Positions 6,982 through 14,648 of a DNA stretch of 44,629 nt are shown in pieces (the stretch's first letter is position 1; each line of letters begins with the position of its first letter). Under the pieces are notes generated by a model. The model searched no databases and was not told where the DNA came from. It was given only the letters and a program-made list of their open reading frames with translations. Origin of the DNA: an uncultured Bacilli bacterium (lineage in GTDB: Bacteria; Bacillota_I; Bacilli_A; RF39; UBA660); NCBI GenBank assembly GCA_910577075.1, contig CAJTKV010000010.1:1-44629 (forward strand), read 5' to 3'. The position numbers were made by a program, and so were the translations under genes.

Positions 6982-9003
6982 CTATTTATTTCTTGCCCAT
7001 TCATCCACTTCCATATCATAAAGTGGAAGTGGTTCTTTAAACGTTTGTTCCTTAAATTGTCTTTTAACATCGGCTGTTTGCAATAATAATTTATATTTAG
7101 CTTTCGTGTATCTTTCAAATCTTCCAATTGCAACATCCAACCACAATCTCTTTCCTTGCTCATGCAAATCATTGACTGGAGGGATTATTCCTCGCGATAA
7201 TAACATGGCATTAAATAGCGATTTAGCCGTCCTTTTATTGCCACTTCTAAATGCTTGCATAACCAAAATATCGCCATATATTTCTATCGCACCCTCTAAA
7301 AATTCGGCATCACTAGCATGCTCATATAGATAGTCATATTGACGTTGTAACTTACTAAACTTTGGTTTAATTGCATCATGCGGGATAGAGAATAAAACAT
7401 CATGATTAGGTAAAGCATGAGTATTTATATCATAATATCCCACTGTTCCCGATTTTATATTGAAATCAAATTGAATTTCCTCGCACTTTTTCCATAAATC
7501 TTCTATTCTCTTAGATTTAGTAAATGCTAATAAAGTTCCACATGCCAAGTCTACTAATTTTTCTTCATGGGCATTCTTTTTCGCTTGATAATCATAATTT
7601 TCTATATCAAATAAAGTCACCAGAGTATCCCTAGATAAATATGTTCCTTTAACTAACTCTTCGGCAATAGCATTCACTTTTAAAGAGCCAACTTTTTTAT
7701 CTTTAAATACGCGACTCACATCCCAATTAGCTAAGACCATTCTTCGCAAATATTCTTCTTCATAACTCTTACTTGGCTCATTAAATAGTTCACGAATATC
7801 ACCTTTTGCATGCATTTTAGCTACCAAGTTTGTCGCTTCATCTTTTAACTTGAAAATATCACTTTTTAAATCTACATCTTCTATCTTGTCAAATAAAGTT
7901 ATGGGTTTAACATCAATTGCTTCTCTTAACGTTCTTACATCATGCGGAAATTTATAATCTTCCATAAAGTTGAAATTCCTTAAAGACTCGGCAACTTCTC
8001 TTGCCTCTCTCCAAGTATAATCCGTTTTAAAAACTTCTAAGGCAATATCATCAATTACTCGTCTTTCTTCCTCCGTTGCCTTCGTTTGCGTATGACCATT
8101 TACACGTATATACAGCTCGCCATATTTATCCAAATATTTGACATGATCAAGTATCTCGACAAGGGCGGCATAGACGATATAATTTTCTTTAGTCAAATTA
8201 ATCTTTACTCCATACATTCTCGCATAAGCAACAATATTTGCTAGACTATTTGAGCCAACATTTGCTCCAAACCAATATTCATTTTCCATCAAGCTATTTA
8301 AATTACCAGCCATAATGTTCTTATAGACCTCTTTAAAATCATCGACAGTTGCCGTAATATAACTTCCCCCATAGATATTTCTAACCAAATCATTGACGAT
8401 ATCTTTAAATCCTGGATGCATTAAAGGTTTTTCTTTTAGTATTTCTGGATGATTAGCAGGAATAGTAGCATACACCATTTGAAATATCTGCATTTCCTGT
8501 TTATCATCATAATTAGAATATAAAGACATCTCTGCTCTTCTATTTAAAATATCACATATTATCTCTTTTATTTCTGGATTTTTGTCGATTAATGCTCCTC
8601 TTTCCGTTATAAATCGATAAAGATTAAATTTTTCACTTTCGGGAAATGTATATCTTTCTTCTCCATCCTTTGCTACAATAATATATTCATTGCCTGTAGC
8701 AATTAATTCAAACTTATCTTCACAAATATCATTAAGTAAACGCGTTATAAAGGATAAAGTCAATCTCGTGGCAAATAGACATCTCTCATTAAACTCTTCC
8801 TCTAATTTAACAATTCTTGCTTTTGTTTTATCTATATAATCCGATTGATGAGTAATCGTCTCAATTAATTCGTCATAACTTTCCTCATCCGGATTTTCTA
8901 ATTTTTTTTCACATTCATCTATTATAGAATTATTAAAACGAATAGATTCTCTAGCACTATCTATTTCGTCGAGTTTTTCTTTAAAGTAATATTCATTCAA
9001 CAT
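6982..9003 (-). CDS. Large Fic/Doc-like protein lacking the motif histidine
   Basis: 673 residues; ATG 9003 has AGAGGG six bases upstream and a good promoter. The first ~75 residues are charged and heptad-like, probably a coiled coil. The middle ~400 residues match no family I recognise and look soluble and helical. Near the C-terminus, residues 583-591 read QAFRSGNKR, followed by TAKSLFNAMLLSRG. This fits the Fic/Doc core HxFx(D/N)(A/G)N(G/K)R and is closest to Doc (NKRTA). However, Gln stands at the catalytic His position. Fic enzymes AMPylate and Doc phosphorylates EF-Tu, both using that His, so activity is doubtful or altered. No Phd-like antitoxin is present. It heads the operon of the ABC exporter; the functional link is unknown. 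Confidence 0.7.
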   Translation of the reverse strand: MLNEYYFKEKLDEIDSARESIRFNNSIIDECEKKLENPDEESYDELIETITHQSDYIDKTKARIVKLEEEFNERCLFATRLTLSFITRLLNDICEDKFELIATGNEYIIVAKDGEERYTFPESEKFNLYRFITERGALIDKNPEIKEIICDILNRRAEMSLYSNYDDKQEMQIFQMVYATIPANHPEILKEKPLMHPGFKDIVNDLVRNIYGGSYITATVDDFKEVYKNIMAGNLNSLMENEYWFGANVGSNSLANIVAYARMYGVKINLTKENYIVYAALVEILDHVKYLDKYGELYIRVNGHTQTKATEEERRVIDDIALEVFKTDYTWREAREVAESLRNFNFMEDYKFPHDVRTLREAIDVKPITLFDKIEDVDLKSDIFKLKDEATNLVAKMHAKGDIRELFNEPSKSYEEEYLRRMVLANWDVSRVFKDKKVGSLKVNAIAEELVKGTYLSRDTLVTLFDIENYDYQAKKNAHEEKLVDLACGTLLAFTKSKRIEDLWKKCEEIQFDFNIKSGTVGYYDINTHALPNHDVLFSIPHDAIKPKFSKLQRQYDYLYEHASDAEFLEGAIEIYGDILVMQAFRSGNKRTAKSLFNAMLLSRGIIPPVNDLHEQGKRLWLDVAIGRFERYTKAKYKLLLQTADVKRQFKEQTFKEPLPLYDMEVDEWARNK

Positions 9004-9025
9004 GCTATCCCTCTATTCTATATAA

Positions 9026-9055
9026 ATTATACCTTAAATTCCTTATATTTAACAA
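9026..9055 (-). promoter_or_regulatory. Promoter of the Fic/Doc-like-exporter operon
   Basis: TTGTTA (9050-9055), 18-bp spacer, TATAAT (9026-9031), minus strand; transcript would start about 15 bases before the start codon. Confidence 0.7.
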
Positions 9056-9076
9056 CAAAAAACACCAAATAAGCCA

Positions 9077-9111
9077 TAAAAAAACTCAGTTAATAAATGT
9101 CTTAACTGAGT
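9077..9111 (-). terminator. Strong terminator of the BI-1 family gene
   Basis: 10-bp perfect stem ACTCAGTTAA/TTAACTGAGT with 8-base loop and a run of seven T on the minus strand. Confidence 0.9.
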
Positions 9112-9119
9112 AATTTATT

Positions 9120-9770
9120 TTAATCTCTTTCTTTACCAAACAATCTTAATAATTTAATGAATAAATTAATAAAATCTAAGTATAATTCAAAAGCACCCAA
9201 TATAGCTAAATTCGTACTGTTTTCTCCTGCTTCTTTAATAGCTTTAATATGTTGCATGTCATAGGCAATATAACCAATAAATATAACAATACCTACTATA
9301 CATAGTACCATATCGACAGTATTATTAAGCATAAACATATTGATTATCTCTAAGACAATTAATGATACTAATGCCACAAGTAGAAATGTTCCATAACTAG
9401 CCAAATTCATTTTCGTCTTAGCACCTATCAAAGCAAATATTCCAAACACCAACGCTGTCGCCAAGAAGACAAATATTATCGAACCCATTTCAAAGATAAG
9501 CAATAATGACGAAAGAGTAACTCCTGTCAGTAAAGTATAAAGTACATAACTAATTATCGCCGTAGTTTGAGACATCTTATGAATTCTCGCTGATAAAAAT
9601 ATACATAGACCAAACTGTGCTATAATGACTACCCAATAACCACTTTTATTAAATATTAAGTCTAGTATATCGTAGCTATTACTAACAAGATAAGCACTAA
9701 CAAACGTTACTAAGATTCCGACAAATAACCAGCCAAATACTTTTGAATAAAAACTATTATTATTATCCAT
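9120..9770 (-). CDS. Bax inhibitor-1 / YetJ family membrane protein
   Basis: 216 residues with seven hydrophobic segments, the normal size for bacterial BI-1 (UPF0005) proteins. Family hallmarks are visible near the C-terminus: IAYDMQHIK (~165) and GAFELYLDFINLF (~190), which hold the conserved Asp residues of the pH-sensing pair described for Bacillus YetJ. These proteins behave as pH-dependent calcium leak channels in the cytoplasmic membrane. A perfect AAAGGAGGA lies before ATG 9770. A TATAAT (9794-9799) sits at the end of the upstream acetyltransferase gene, so it may have its own weak promoter and also be read through from that gene. Confidence 0.9.
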   Translation of the reverse strand: MDNNNSFYSKVFGWLFVGILVTFVSAYLVSNSYDILDLIFNKSGYWVVIIAQFGLCIFLSARIHKMSQTTAIISYVLYTLLTGVTLSSLLLIFEMGSIIFVFLATALVFGIFALIGAKTKMNLASYGTFLLVALVSLIVLEIINMFMLNNTVDMVLCIVGIVIFIGYIAYDMQHIKAIKEAGENSTNLAILGAFELYLDFINLFIKLLRLFGKERD

Positions 9771-9799
9771 ATTTTTCCTCCTTTTATATGTATATTATA

Positions 9800-10285
9800 C
9801 TACATTCTCTTTAAGAATACTACATTACTGCAATAACATTTTCTAGAATCACATTGACGACAATAATAACCTGGATATATCGCATTCCAATATCCCTCTA
9901 CGCGATATATTTCTTCATAGCCAAACTTTTTAAGTAAAGGAAGAGAATTGATATGCCCTCCTCTTATAGCTACGGCATTGGCAATACTTGTCTTCATCTT
10001 TAAATCACTAGCACTCTTTAACATATCTTCCATCAAATGCGTTGCGATTCCACATTTTTGATATTCTTCTTTAACTAGGACATTGTGAATTTCTAATTGA
10101 TCTCCCAACACTTGAGCATGCAAAAAACCTACCACATGATTATCTAGTAAAGCCACCTCTATTATGGAATTATTATCGATTTCATCTTTAATAGACTCGC
10201 CATCTTCCAATCCCCAATAATTATCTTCCATTTCATCCATTTCCTTTAAATACTTTTCATCATAACTGACATATAAAATATTCAT
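9800..10285 (-). CDS. GNAT acetyltransferase with C-terminal Cys cluster
   Basis: 161 residues. The GNAT fold is shown by the beta4 strand LEIHNVLVKEEYQKCGIATHLM (~64-85), where the Q-x-x-G-I-A pattern binds acetyl-CoA, followed by a helix and a final strand FGYEEIYRVEGYW. GNAT enzymes transfer acetyl groups to amines on small molecules or proteins; the substrate is not predictable. After the usual domain end, residues ~141-152 read YCRQCDSRKCYCSN, giving four cysteines in a CxxC-x4-CxC arrangement that could bind a metal. This tail is unusual. It faces the plus-strand lipase gene divergently across a 108-bp intergenic region with promoters for both. Confidence 0.85.
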   Translation of the reverse strand: MNILYVSYDEKYLKEMDEMEDNYWGLEDGESIKDEIDNNSIIEVALLDNHVVGFLHAQVLGDQLEIHNVLVKEEYQKCGIATHLMEDMLKSASDLKMKTSIANAVAIRGGHINSLPLLKKFGYEEIYRVEGYWNAIYPGYYCRQCDSRKCYCSNVVFLKRM

Positions 10286-10300
10286 ACTATCACCATTCTA

Positions 10301-10309
10301 ATTATAGCA
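10301..10309 (-). promoter_or_regulatory. Extended -10 promoter of the acetyltransferase
   Basis: TGCTATAAT on the minus strand; no good -35 at the usual distance, so the TG extension probably matters. Confidence 0.55.
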
Positions 10310-10348
10310 TAACTTTACAAAACTTTACTCAATATTAGCCAAAGTCTT

Positions 10349-10377
10349 TTTACGCAAGAACATATTTATACTATAAT
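10349..10377 (+). promoter_or_regulatory. Promoter of the lipase gene
   Basis: TTTACG (10349-10354), 17-bp spacer, TATAAT (10372-10377); divergent from the acetyltransferase promoter. Confidence 0.65.
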
Positions 10378-10393
10378 ATAATTGGTGGATAAT

Positions 10394-11317
10394 ATGAAAA
10401 AAGAAATAACTTATAAATCACAAGATGGCTTAACGGAAATTCATGCTGTAATCTGGGAACCAACTATTCCCATCACAGCTATTTTACAAATATCTCATGG
10501 TATGATTGAACACATCAGAAGATATGAGAATCTTGCCAATGAACTTAATAAATATGGTATTTTAGTATGCGGTAATGATCACTTAGGTCATGGCTATTCT
10601 ATTCAAGATAAGGACCACTATGGTTACTTCGCCGAAAAGAATGCCGATTCCATTTTAGTAGAAGATTTGCACACCTTAACTCTAGAGATGAAAAAGAATT
10701 ATCCCAATGTTCCCTATTTTCTTTTAGGTCATTCCATGGGTTCATTCATTGCTCGCAACTTTATAGCTAAATATGGAAGTGAACTTAAAGGTGCTCTAAT
10801 TGTAGGAACCGGATATCACTCAAACCTAGAAATGACCGGTGCCAAAATTTTAACAAATATCATCCAATTTTATAAAAGAGGTTGGTTCTACCGCAGTAAA
10901 TATATTGAAAATAAGACTAACGGAAGTTATTATAAACACTTTGAAAATAATTCCAATCATAATTGCTGGCTAACAAATGATAAAAATGTCATCTTAGAAT
11001 ATGAAAATGATCCTAAAACCCAATTTCGTTTTACTTGTAATGGATACTATACCATATTCACTCTAATCAAATCAGCTAATAAGAATTATAAGAATATCGA
11101 TAAAAATCTGCCAATTATTTTGCTGGCGGGTAAAGATGATCCCGTCGGACGCTTTGGCAAAGACATAATAAAAATCTATGAATCTTATAAGAAATGTGGA
11201 TTAAATGTCAAAATGAAAATATATAACAATATGCGTCACGAAATATTAAATGAATTAAATAAAGTTATCGTCTACAATGATGTCATTAACTTTATTAATG
11301 AAAATAAAGGAGCATAA
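10394..11317 (+). CDS. Alpha/beta hydrolase, lysophospholipase / monoacylglycerol lipase type
   Basis: 307 residues; ATG 10394 is chosen because GGTGG lies five bases upstream, while the TTG at 10382 has no ribosome-binding site. The alpha/beta-hydrolase order is clear: HGMIEH (oxyanion region, ~34), HLGHG (~62), nucleophile elbow GHSMGS (~112), the acidic residue in LAGKDDPVG (~250) and the catalytic His in NMRHE (~280). The HGM-x-EH and GHSMGS pair is typical of the PldB / monoacylglycerol lipase group, which releases fatty acids from monoacyl lipids. No signal peptide, so cytoplasmic or membrane-associated. It is the only clear plus-strand gene in the window and ends in a terminator shared with mgtE. 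Confidence 0.88.
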   Translation: MKKEITYKSQDGLTEIHAVIWEPTIPITAILQISHGMIEHIRRYENLANELNKYGILVCGNDHLGHGYSIQDKDHYGYFAEKNADSILVEDLHTLTLEMKKNYPNVPYFLLGHSMGSFIARNFIAKYGSELKGALIVGTGYHSNLEMTGAKILTNIIQFYKRGWFYRSKYIENKTNGSYYKHFENNSNHNCWLTNDKNVILEYENDPKTQFRFTCNGYYTIFTLIKSANKNYKNIDKNLPIILLAGKDDPVGRFGKDIIKIYESYKKCGLNVKMKIYNNMRHEILNELNKVIVYNDVINFINENKGA

Positions 11318-11322
11318 GAAAA

Positions 11323-11344
11323 GCACTTCCATAGAAGTGTTTTT
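11323..11344. terminator. Bidirectional terminator between lipase and mgtE
   Basis: CACTTC-CATA-GAAGTG stem; T5 on the plus strand (11340-11344) and CTTTTCTT on the minus strand, serving both convergent genes. Confidence 0.8.
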
Positions 11345-12677
11345 AAATACCTAAAATTACTTTAGCAATAGAGAAATACACAAGTAAACTACAGGCATCG
11401 ACAATCGTCGTTATGAAAGGACTTGCCATAACTGCTGGATCAAAGCCAATTTTTTTAGCTATCATCGGCAATGTACAGCCAATTGATTTGGCAATAACGA
11501 TCGTTACCATCAATGTTGCACATACCGTTAGCGCTATTACTGTACTAACGCCATCAATCGTAATCATTTTGACAAAGTTACAAATAGCGAGAACTACTGA
11601 ACAGATTAGTGCAACTCTAAACTCTTTAAATACTACTTTAAATATATCCTTAAATTCAATATCATTTAAAGAAAGTGCACGAATGACGCTGACACTCGCC
11701 TGTCCTCCCGCATTACCTCCCGTATCCATGAGCATCGGTATAAAAGCTGTAAGTACCGTATAGGCTGCCAATTCATCTTCAAAACTTTGAATTATTTTAC
11801 CAGTAAATGTCGCCGAAATCATTAAAAGTAACAGCCAAGGAATGCGCGCTTTAAAAGTTTCCAATACTCCCGTCTTATCATATGGTTTATCAACCGGAAT
11901 GATAGCTGCCATCTTTTTAATATCTTCTGTTGCTTCCGATTCAATGACATCGATAACATCGTCAATTGTAATAATTCCAACTAATCTCTTTTCACTATCG
12001 ACAACAGGCATGATATTTATATCATATTTTTGAAAAATACCGGCAACTTCCTCTTGATCAGTATTTGTATGAACATATTGAAATTCACGATCACATACAT
12101 CACTAACCATTATATTTTTATCGGCAAACAATAAATGCCTTAGTGTTATAACGCCTGATAACACCCTCTTTTTACCAACGACAAAACAGCTATCAATAGT
12201 CTCAGAATCTTCTCTTTCCTCTTTTATCTGTTTTATTGCTTCTTCAATAGTGATATTTTCTTTTAACTCAACATATTCAACAGTCATAATTGATCCTGCT
12301 GAATCCTCTTCATACTTAAGTAATTTATTGATATCTTTTCTCGTCTCTTCTGAGCAGTTTTTTAATATCTTATCGACAATACTTGCCGGCATCTCTTCCA
12401 AGACATCCGTTGCATCATCGGCGGGCAACTCATCAATCAAAGAAACCGCTTCAACATCTGATAATTTATTTAATAATTCCGTAGCTGTTGTAACATCTAA
12501 CTCCCCAAATACATCTACTGCTTTATCCTTTCCAATAAGCCTAAAGAACTTTGCTGTGTCACAGTGCTTAAAATCACTTATCCACTCGGCCAAATCCTGA
12601 GCACTAGTTTTATTTATAATTTTTTTAAGTTCGATAAATTCTTTATTTTCAATTAACTCGATTATTCTTTCTTCCAT
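11343..12677 (-). CDS. mgtE: Magnesium channel MgtE
   Basis: 444 residues from ATG 12677; GGAGG lies five bases upstream, and the TTG at 12689 overlaps that site and is rejected. Domain order matches MgtE: acidic helical N domain (~1-125, with repeated LPADDATDVLEEMP-type motifs), two CBS domains (~130-250), a connecting helix, then five membrane helices (~275-444). The pore signature PMLMDTGGNAGGQAS is present in TM2. MgtE is a Mg2+-gated channel in the cytoplasmic membrane; Mg2+ in the N and CBS domains closes it. A small ORF begins 55 bases upstream and overlaps the mgtE start, which may give translational control. The leader is too short for an M-box riboswitch. Confidence 0.95.
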   Translation of the reverse strand: MEERIIELIENKEFIELKKIINKTSAQDLAEWISDFKHCDTAKFFRLIGKDKAVDVFGELDVTTATELLNKLSDVEAVSLIDELPADDATDVLEEMPASIVDKILKNCSEETRKDINKLLKYEEDSAGSIMTVEYVELKENITIEEAIKQIKEEREDSETIDSCFVVGKKRVLSGVITLRHLLFADKNIMVSDVCDREFQYVHTNTDQEEVAGIFQKYDINIMPVVDSEKRLVGIITIDDVIDVIESEATEDIKKMAAIIPVDKPYDKTGVLETFKARIPWLLLLMISATFTGKIIQSFEDELAAYTVLTAFIPMLMDTGGNAGGQASVSVIRALSLNDIEFKDIFKVVFKEFRVALICSVVLAICNFVKMITIDGVSTVIALTVCATLMVTIVIAKSIGCTLPMIAKKIGFDPAVMASPFITTIVDACSLLVYFSIAKVILGI

Positions 12678-12732
12678 ATAAACCTCCAATAGTAATATTA
12701 TTAAAACTTATCCATTTCTGATACGGGTCCAT
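12649..12732 (-). CDS. Possible mgtE leader peptide (27 residues, MDPYQKW...)
   Basis: ATG 12732 has GGAAG seven bases upstream, a better ribosome-binding site than chance would suggest in this leader. The frame encodes 27 residues beginning MDPYQKW and ends with TGA at 12649, so it covers the mgtE ribosome-binding site and overlaps the mgtE start by 29 bases. In enterobacteria the Mg2+ transporter gene mgtA is controlled by a short peptide MgtL beginning MEPDP, whose acidic-proline start destabilises the ribosome at low Mg2+. The MDP start here is reminiscent but the rest is unrelated. Function is inference; it could be a chance ORF. Confidence 0.35.
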   Translation of the reverse strand: MDPYQKWISFNNITIGGLYGRKNNRVN

Positions 12733-12765
12733 AACATCACTTCCTTCGGTTTTTTAGCCACCTCC

Positions 12766-12771
12766 ATTATA
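12766..12771 (-). promoter_or_regulatory. Candidate -10 of mgtE
   Basis: TATAAT on the minus strand, about 35 bases before the leader ORF. The -35 region is an A/T tract next to the preceding terminator, so it is weakly supported. Confidence 0.4.
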
Positions 12772-12786
12772 AACTATTTTTTCATT

Positions 12787-12814
12787 AAAAAAAAGGTTTA
12801 TTTAAAAACCTTTT
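12787..12814 (-). terminator. Terminator after the thioredoxin-like gene
   Basis: AAAAGGTTT / AAACCTTTT stem with 6-base loop and further T residues on the minus strand, overlapping the stop codon. Confidence 0.85.
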
Positions 12815-13388
12815 ATGCTTCTTTTGTCTTGCCACGACTATAGACGATTAGAATCAGAACAATGCCAATTATTGCAAGTATTATTAAACCTGTCGTATCA
12901 CTGTTTTTTTCTTCTTCTTTTAAGTTCTTATCGGCAACAGTTATTGAACCATCTGGTAACCCTGCGACGACATCATCTTGCTCTTCCTTATAAGCCTTCT
13001 CAATCGCATTTACAATCTTCTCGGGACTAGTATCTAAACTAAAACCTAAAAAGTATTGTTCTCCAATAACTATAAGAGGTACTCTTCCTCTACTATCTTC
13101 TGATAAATTAAATTTATCCGATACTAGTGACATTAGATTACTATTAACAGAATTACTAGCTTCTAAATCTACTAACTCATACATATAATTATGAGCCTTA
13201 TCCTTACTCAAAGTAGTTTCAATATATTGATGCAAGCTTGCACAAACAGAACATGACTCACTATAAAAAACATAAAAATTAACCTTTTTTCCAGCTGCCG
13301 TCGTCGTTGTCTTCTTTTTAGCATCAACACCCATTAGAGGCATAAGCATAACCAATAATACTAATACTAAACTTAAATACTTTTTCAT
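12813..13388 (-). CDS. Membrane-anchored thioredoxin/glutaredoxin-like protein
   Basis: 191 residues; AAGGAGAG precedes ATG 13388. Residues 1-23 form a signal peptide ending near VDAK. A thioredoxin-type domain follows: strand VNFYVFYS, then SCSVC (~46-50), a CxxC redox site in the usual place after the first strand, and the cis-proline RVPLIVIG (~103). Residues ~168-183 form a C-terminal membrane helix followed by positive charges. The domain should therefore lie outside the cell, tethered to the membrane, where such proteins handle thiol-disulfide exchange. Substrate and partner are unknown; no DsbB or CcdA gene adjoins it. Confidence 0.82.
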   Translation of the reverse strand: MKKYLSLVLVLLVMLMPLMGVDAKKKTTTTAAGKKVNFYVFYSESCSVCASLHQYIETTLSKDKAHNYMYELVDLEASNSVNSNLMSLVSDKFNLSEDSRGRVPLIVIGEQYFLGFSLDTSPEKIVNAIEKAYKEEQDDVVAGLPDGSITVADKNLKEEEKNSDTTGLIILAIIGIVLILIVYSRGKTKEA

Positions 13389-13411
13389 GTTTTACTCTCC
13401 TTACTAAATTA

Positions 13412-13420
13412 ATTATAACA
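13412..13420 (-). promoter_or_regulatory. Extended -10 promoter of the thioredoxin-like gene
   Basis: TGTTATAAT on the minus strand, about 24 bases before the start codon. Confidence 0.5.
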
Positions 13421-13427
13421 TAAATTG

Positions 13428-13451
13428 AAAAAAAGTAACATAAAGTTACTT
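13428..13451 (-). terminator. Terminator after the acyltransferase-like gene
   Basis: AAGTAAC-TTTAT-GTTACTT followed by T residues on the minus strand; the stop codon is in the first arm. Confidence 0.75.
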
Positions 13452-14567
13452 TCTTCTAAATAAAGGCGAAACGACAAACGAATCAAACAAGTACATGAAG
13501 TTCGCCCAAACAAAACATACTAACATATAAATTACCGTTGAATTGGCAAAAGATAGTGTTGGAAGTAAATGCGGAATTAAATACACAAATGCTATGTGAC
13601 TCGAAAATATATAAAGGGCTATCTGTCCCAAGTATATAGAGAAATGATTATCTAAATTTTCAGAAATATAATCTTCTCCCAATAAGTTAATAACTATAAA
13701 TGGAACTATAAAGATCATATTAACAGCATCTCCCCATTCAATACCAAATATAAATGACCATATAAAATATATTATAAATAATAGATTAATAATTGTTAAA
13801 AAGCTTTTCGAAAACAATGGATAGTGCTTTTCTTTCAAATGTGAAGCAAAATAATAAATCAAACTACCTAATGCTAAACCTGCTAAACTTCTTATTAATA
13901 TAGCTGATATACCAAATGACGTAAAATTAATTGAACTATATTCTCCCATAATACTTAAAGTTCCATAACCGAAAATTACTGCTAATGGACATATAATATT
14001 CTTATATAATTCTTCATTATGGCTTAGAGCATAAAATAGGAAAGCTCCTGCTATAATCATTGCTGATAAATATGTCAATGGTTCATTCCATAAAATATTT
14101 ATTCCTCCATTAGCTATTGCGTCTGCTAATGCTTGATTGCCAGGGAATAATCCATAGGTTAAAATTCCCGTTTGTGATAAGCCAAATAGTTCAAGTAATG
14201 AACCAACTAGTAATCTAGGTATTCGAATAATTGAAGTAGCATTTATGACATTTCTCACGATAAAGACAATTAATACACCCGATAAAATAGCTGGATAATA
14301 ATTAACGAGATTTTCTTTAACATACTTCCATGTACTTATCTTTTTCGTCTTCTTATTTTTCAATTTCTCATAAGTAGCCACCAAATAAACGCCTGTAAGT
14401 ATTATGAAATATTCCATAACCTTACCACCGGAAAACAATGCTTCATTTACTCCCTTATTTATTCCCCAAGCTATCGTATTAAAACTTAGAAGGGCAAAGC
14501 CCATGGCAAAGATGAATTCCCAAAATTCAACTGCCGAAACTTTTATACTTTCATGTAATTTACTCAT
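13446..14567 (-). CDS. Acyltransferase-3-like multi-pass membrane protein
   Basis: About 373 residues from ATG 14567; a TTG at 14588 is an alternative, and neither start has an ideal ribosome-binding site. Ten or so hydrophobic segments are seen. The opening VEFWEFIFAMGFALLSFN and the later GGKVMEYFIILTGVYLV match the layout of acyltransferase-3 (OafA/WecH-type) proteins, where the equivalents are an E-x-x-R-F phrase and an EFFFxLSGF phrase. The catalytic His that normally follows the first phrase is not present: LLSFN replaces LFHF. It may therefore be inactive or belong to a related family that modifies surface glycans. It is a single-gene unit, with terminators on both sides. Confidence 0.55.
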   Translation of the reverse strand: MSKLHESIKVSAVEFWEFIFAMGFALLSFNTIAWGINKGVNEALFSGGKVMEYFIILTGVYLVATYEKLKNKKTKKISTWKYVKENLVNYYPAILSGVLIVFIVRNVINATSIIRIPRLLVGSLLELFGLSQTGILTYGLFPGNQALADAIANGGINILWNEPLTYLSAMIIAGAFLFYALSHNEELYKNIICPLAVIFGYGTLSIMGEYSSINFTSFGISAILIRSLAGLALGSLIYYFASHLKEKHYPLFSKSFLTIINLLFIIYFIWSFIFGIEWGDAVNMIFIVPFIVINLLGEDYISENLDNHFSIYLGQIALYIFSSHIAFVYLIPHLLPTLSFANSTVIYMLVCFVWANFMYLFDSFVVSPLFRRK

Positions 14568-14618
14568 ACCCTTTATACTCTCTTTCAATTCTCATATCTT
14601 TAATTTATCATACTTTAA

Positions 14619-14648
14619 ACAAAAAAGGAAGAATAATCTTCCCTTTTA
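14619..14648 (-). terminator. Terminator after the AbgT gene
   Basis: AAAAGGGAAGA / TCTTCCTTTTTT hairpin with one mismatch on the minus strand. Confidence 0.8.

Noticed and set aside
12678..12812. M-box (ykoK) riboswitch before mgtE
   Set aside because: The leader between promoter and start is under 90 bases, far shorter than an M-box, and no matching conserved blocks are visible.
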